DNA of 64,000 bases from Chrysomallon squamiferum. Lineage: Eukaryota > Mollusca > Gastropoda > Neomphalida > Peltospiridae. Below, one piece after another: positions 63,902 through 64,000 of the stretch. The position numbers were made by a program, and so were the translations under genes. The stretch is from assembly GCA_012295275.1 (NCBI GenBank), contig CM022676.1, positions 6,244,719 through 6,308,718 on the forward strand. Direction: 5' to 3'. Position 1 is the stretch's first letter; each line of letters begins with the position of its first letter. The notes beneath the pieces were generated by a model. That model made no database searches. It was not told the origin of the DNA and saw only the letters and a program-made list of their open reading frames with translations.

Positions 63902-64000
63902 TAAAAACCATAATAAGATAATAAAAAAACTTACTGCCATCATACAATGGCTATTCTTTTTTGATAAACATAATGTGGCCTTTTTTAAAACCTTTTCAGA

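Larger units (their letters stand above)
59968..64000. other. Probable 5' intron of the ABCG gene, repeat-rich
   Basis: No exon encoding the ABCG N-terminus was recognised. It contains a degenerate ACT/CTG-rich patch (60220-60500), CT/CA microsatellites (61009-61084), an AC/TATA patch (62320-62405), AGT triplets (63329-63358) and an AC array (63858-63897). The 63-codon plus-strand frame at 61446-61637 lies in relatively complex sequence but matches nothing recognised. Confidence 0.5.

Overview
The window is eukaryotic nuclear DNA: AT-rich, with short phase-consistent exons bounded by GT/AG splice sites, long introns full of simple repeats, and poly-A/poly-T tracts. The gene families, the very high microsatellite load (AC, AAT, AG, AT), Tigger-type DNA transposon remnants and a possible C2H2 zinc-finger fragment suggest a mollusc, most likely a cephalopod. 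That assignment is inference; no marker gene in the window proves it.

Layout: (1) 1-4.3 kb is repeat-rich flank with one speculative minus-strand signal-peptide exon at 290-368. (2) 4.33-10.5 kb is a complete plus-strand HUS1 gene (8 coding exons, 285 codons), the DNA-damage checkpoint clamp subunit. (3) 10.5-13.5 kb is intergenic and holds a 0.7-kb Tigger-like remnant, a CCGG-rich patch and a zinc-finger-like fragment. (4) 13.5-32.2 kb is a large imperfect inverted duplication of a phospholipid scramblase gene. The plus copy lies at 13967-18745 and the minus copy at 31551-24889, tail to tail around a spacer of about 2.4 kb. Homology covers exons, introns, the 5' flank and several kb of 3' flank. 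(5) 32.2-45.0 kb has no convincing gene. It holds a possible first exon at 33831-33864, a 0.3-kb direct repeat, a short inverted repeat and minisatellites. (6) 45.0-60.0 kb is a minus-strand ABCG1/ABCG4-type half-transporter with 13 exons visible; its N-terminal exon(s) lie beyond 64 kb or were not recognised. (7) 60-64 kb is repeat-rich, probably its 5' intron.

The genes do not form a pathway. HUS1 acts in nuclear checkpoint signalling. The scramblases and the ABCG transporter both move membrane lipids, but their proximity is probably coincidental.

The most striking structure is the repeated duplication of 3' splice sites. In the minus scramblase copy, a 23-bp unit holding a branch-point-like CTGAT, a pyrimidine tract and CAG is tandemly repeated about 36 times directly upstream of exon 3. 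The plus copy has one such acceptor. In the ABCG gene, a unit of about 180-200 bp holding the acceptor plus the first ~25 nt of the penultimate exon recurs five more times upstream of the true exon. The plus scramblase copy has instead lost its exon-2 AG (AA) with an in-frame AG 9 nt downstream, and one ABCG exon carries a +1 frame disruption.
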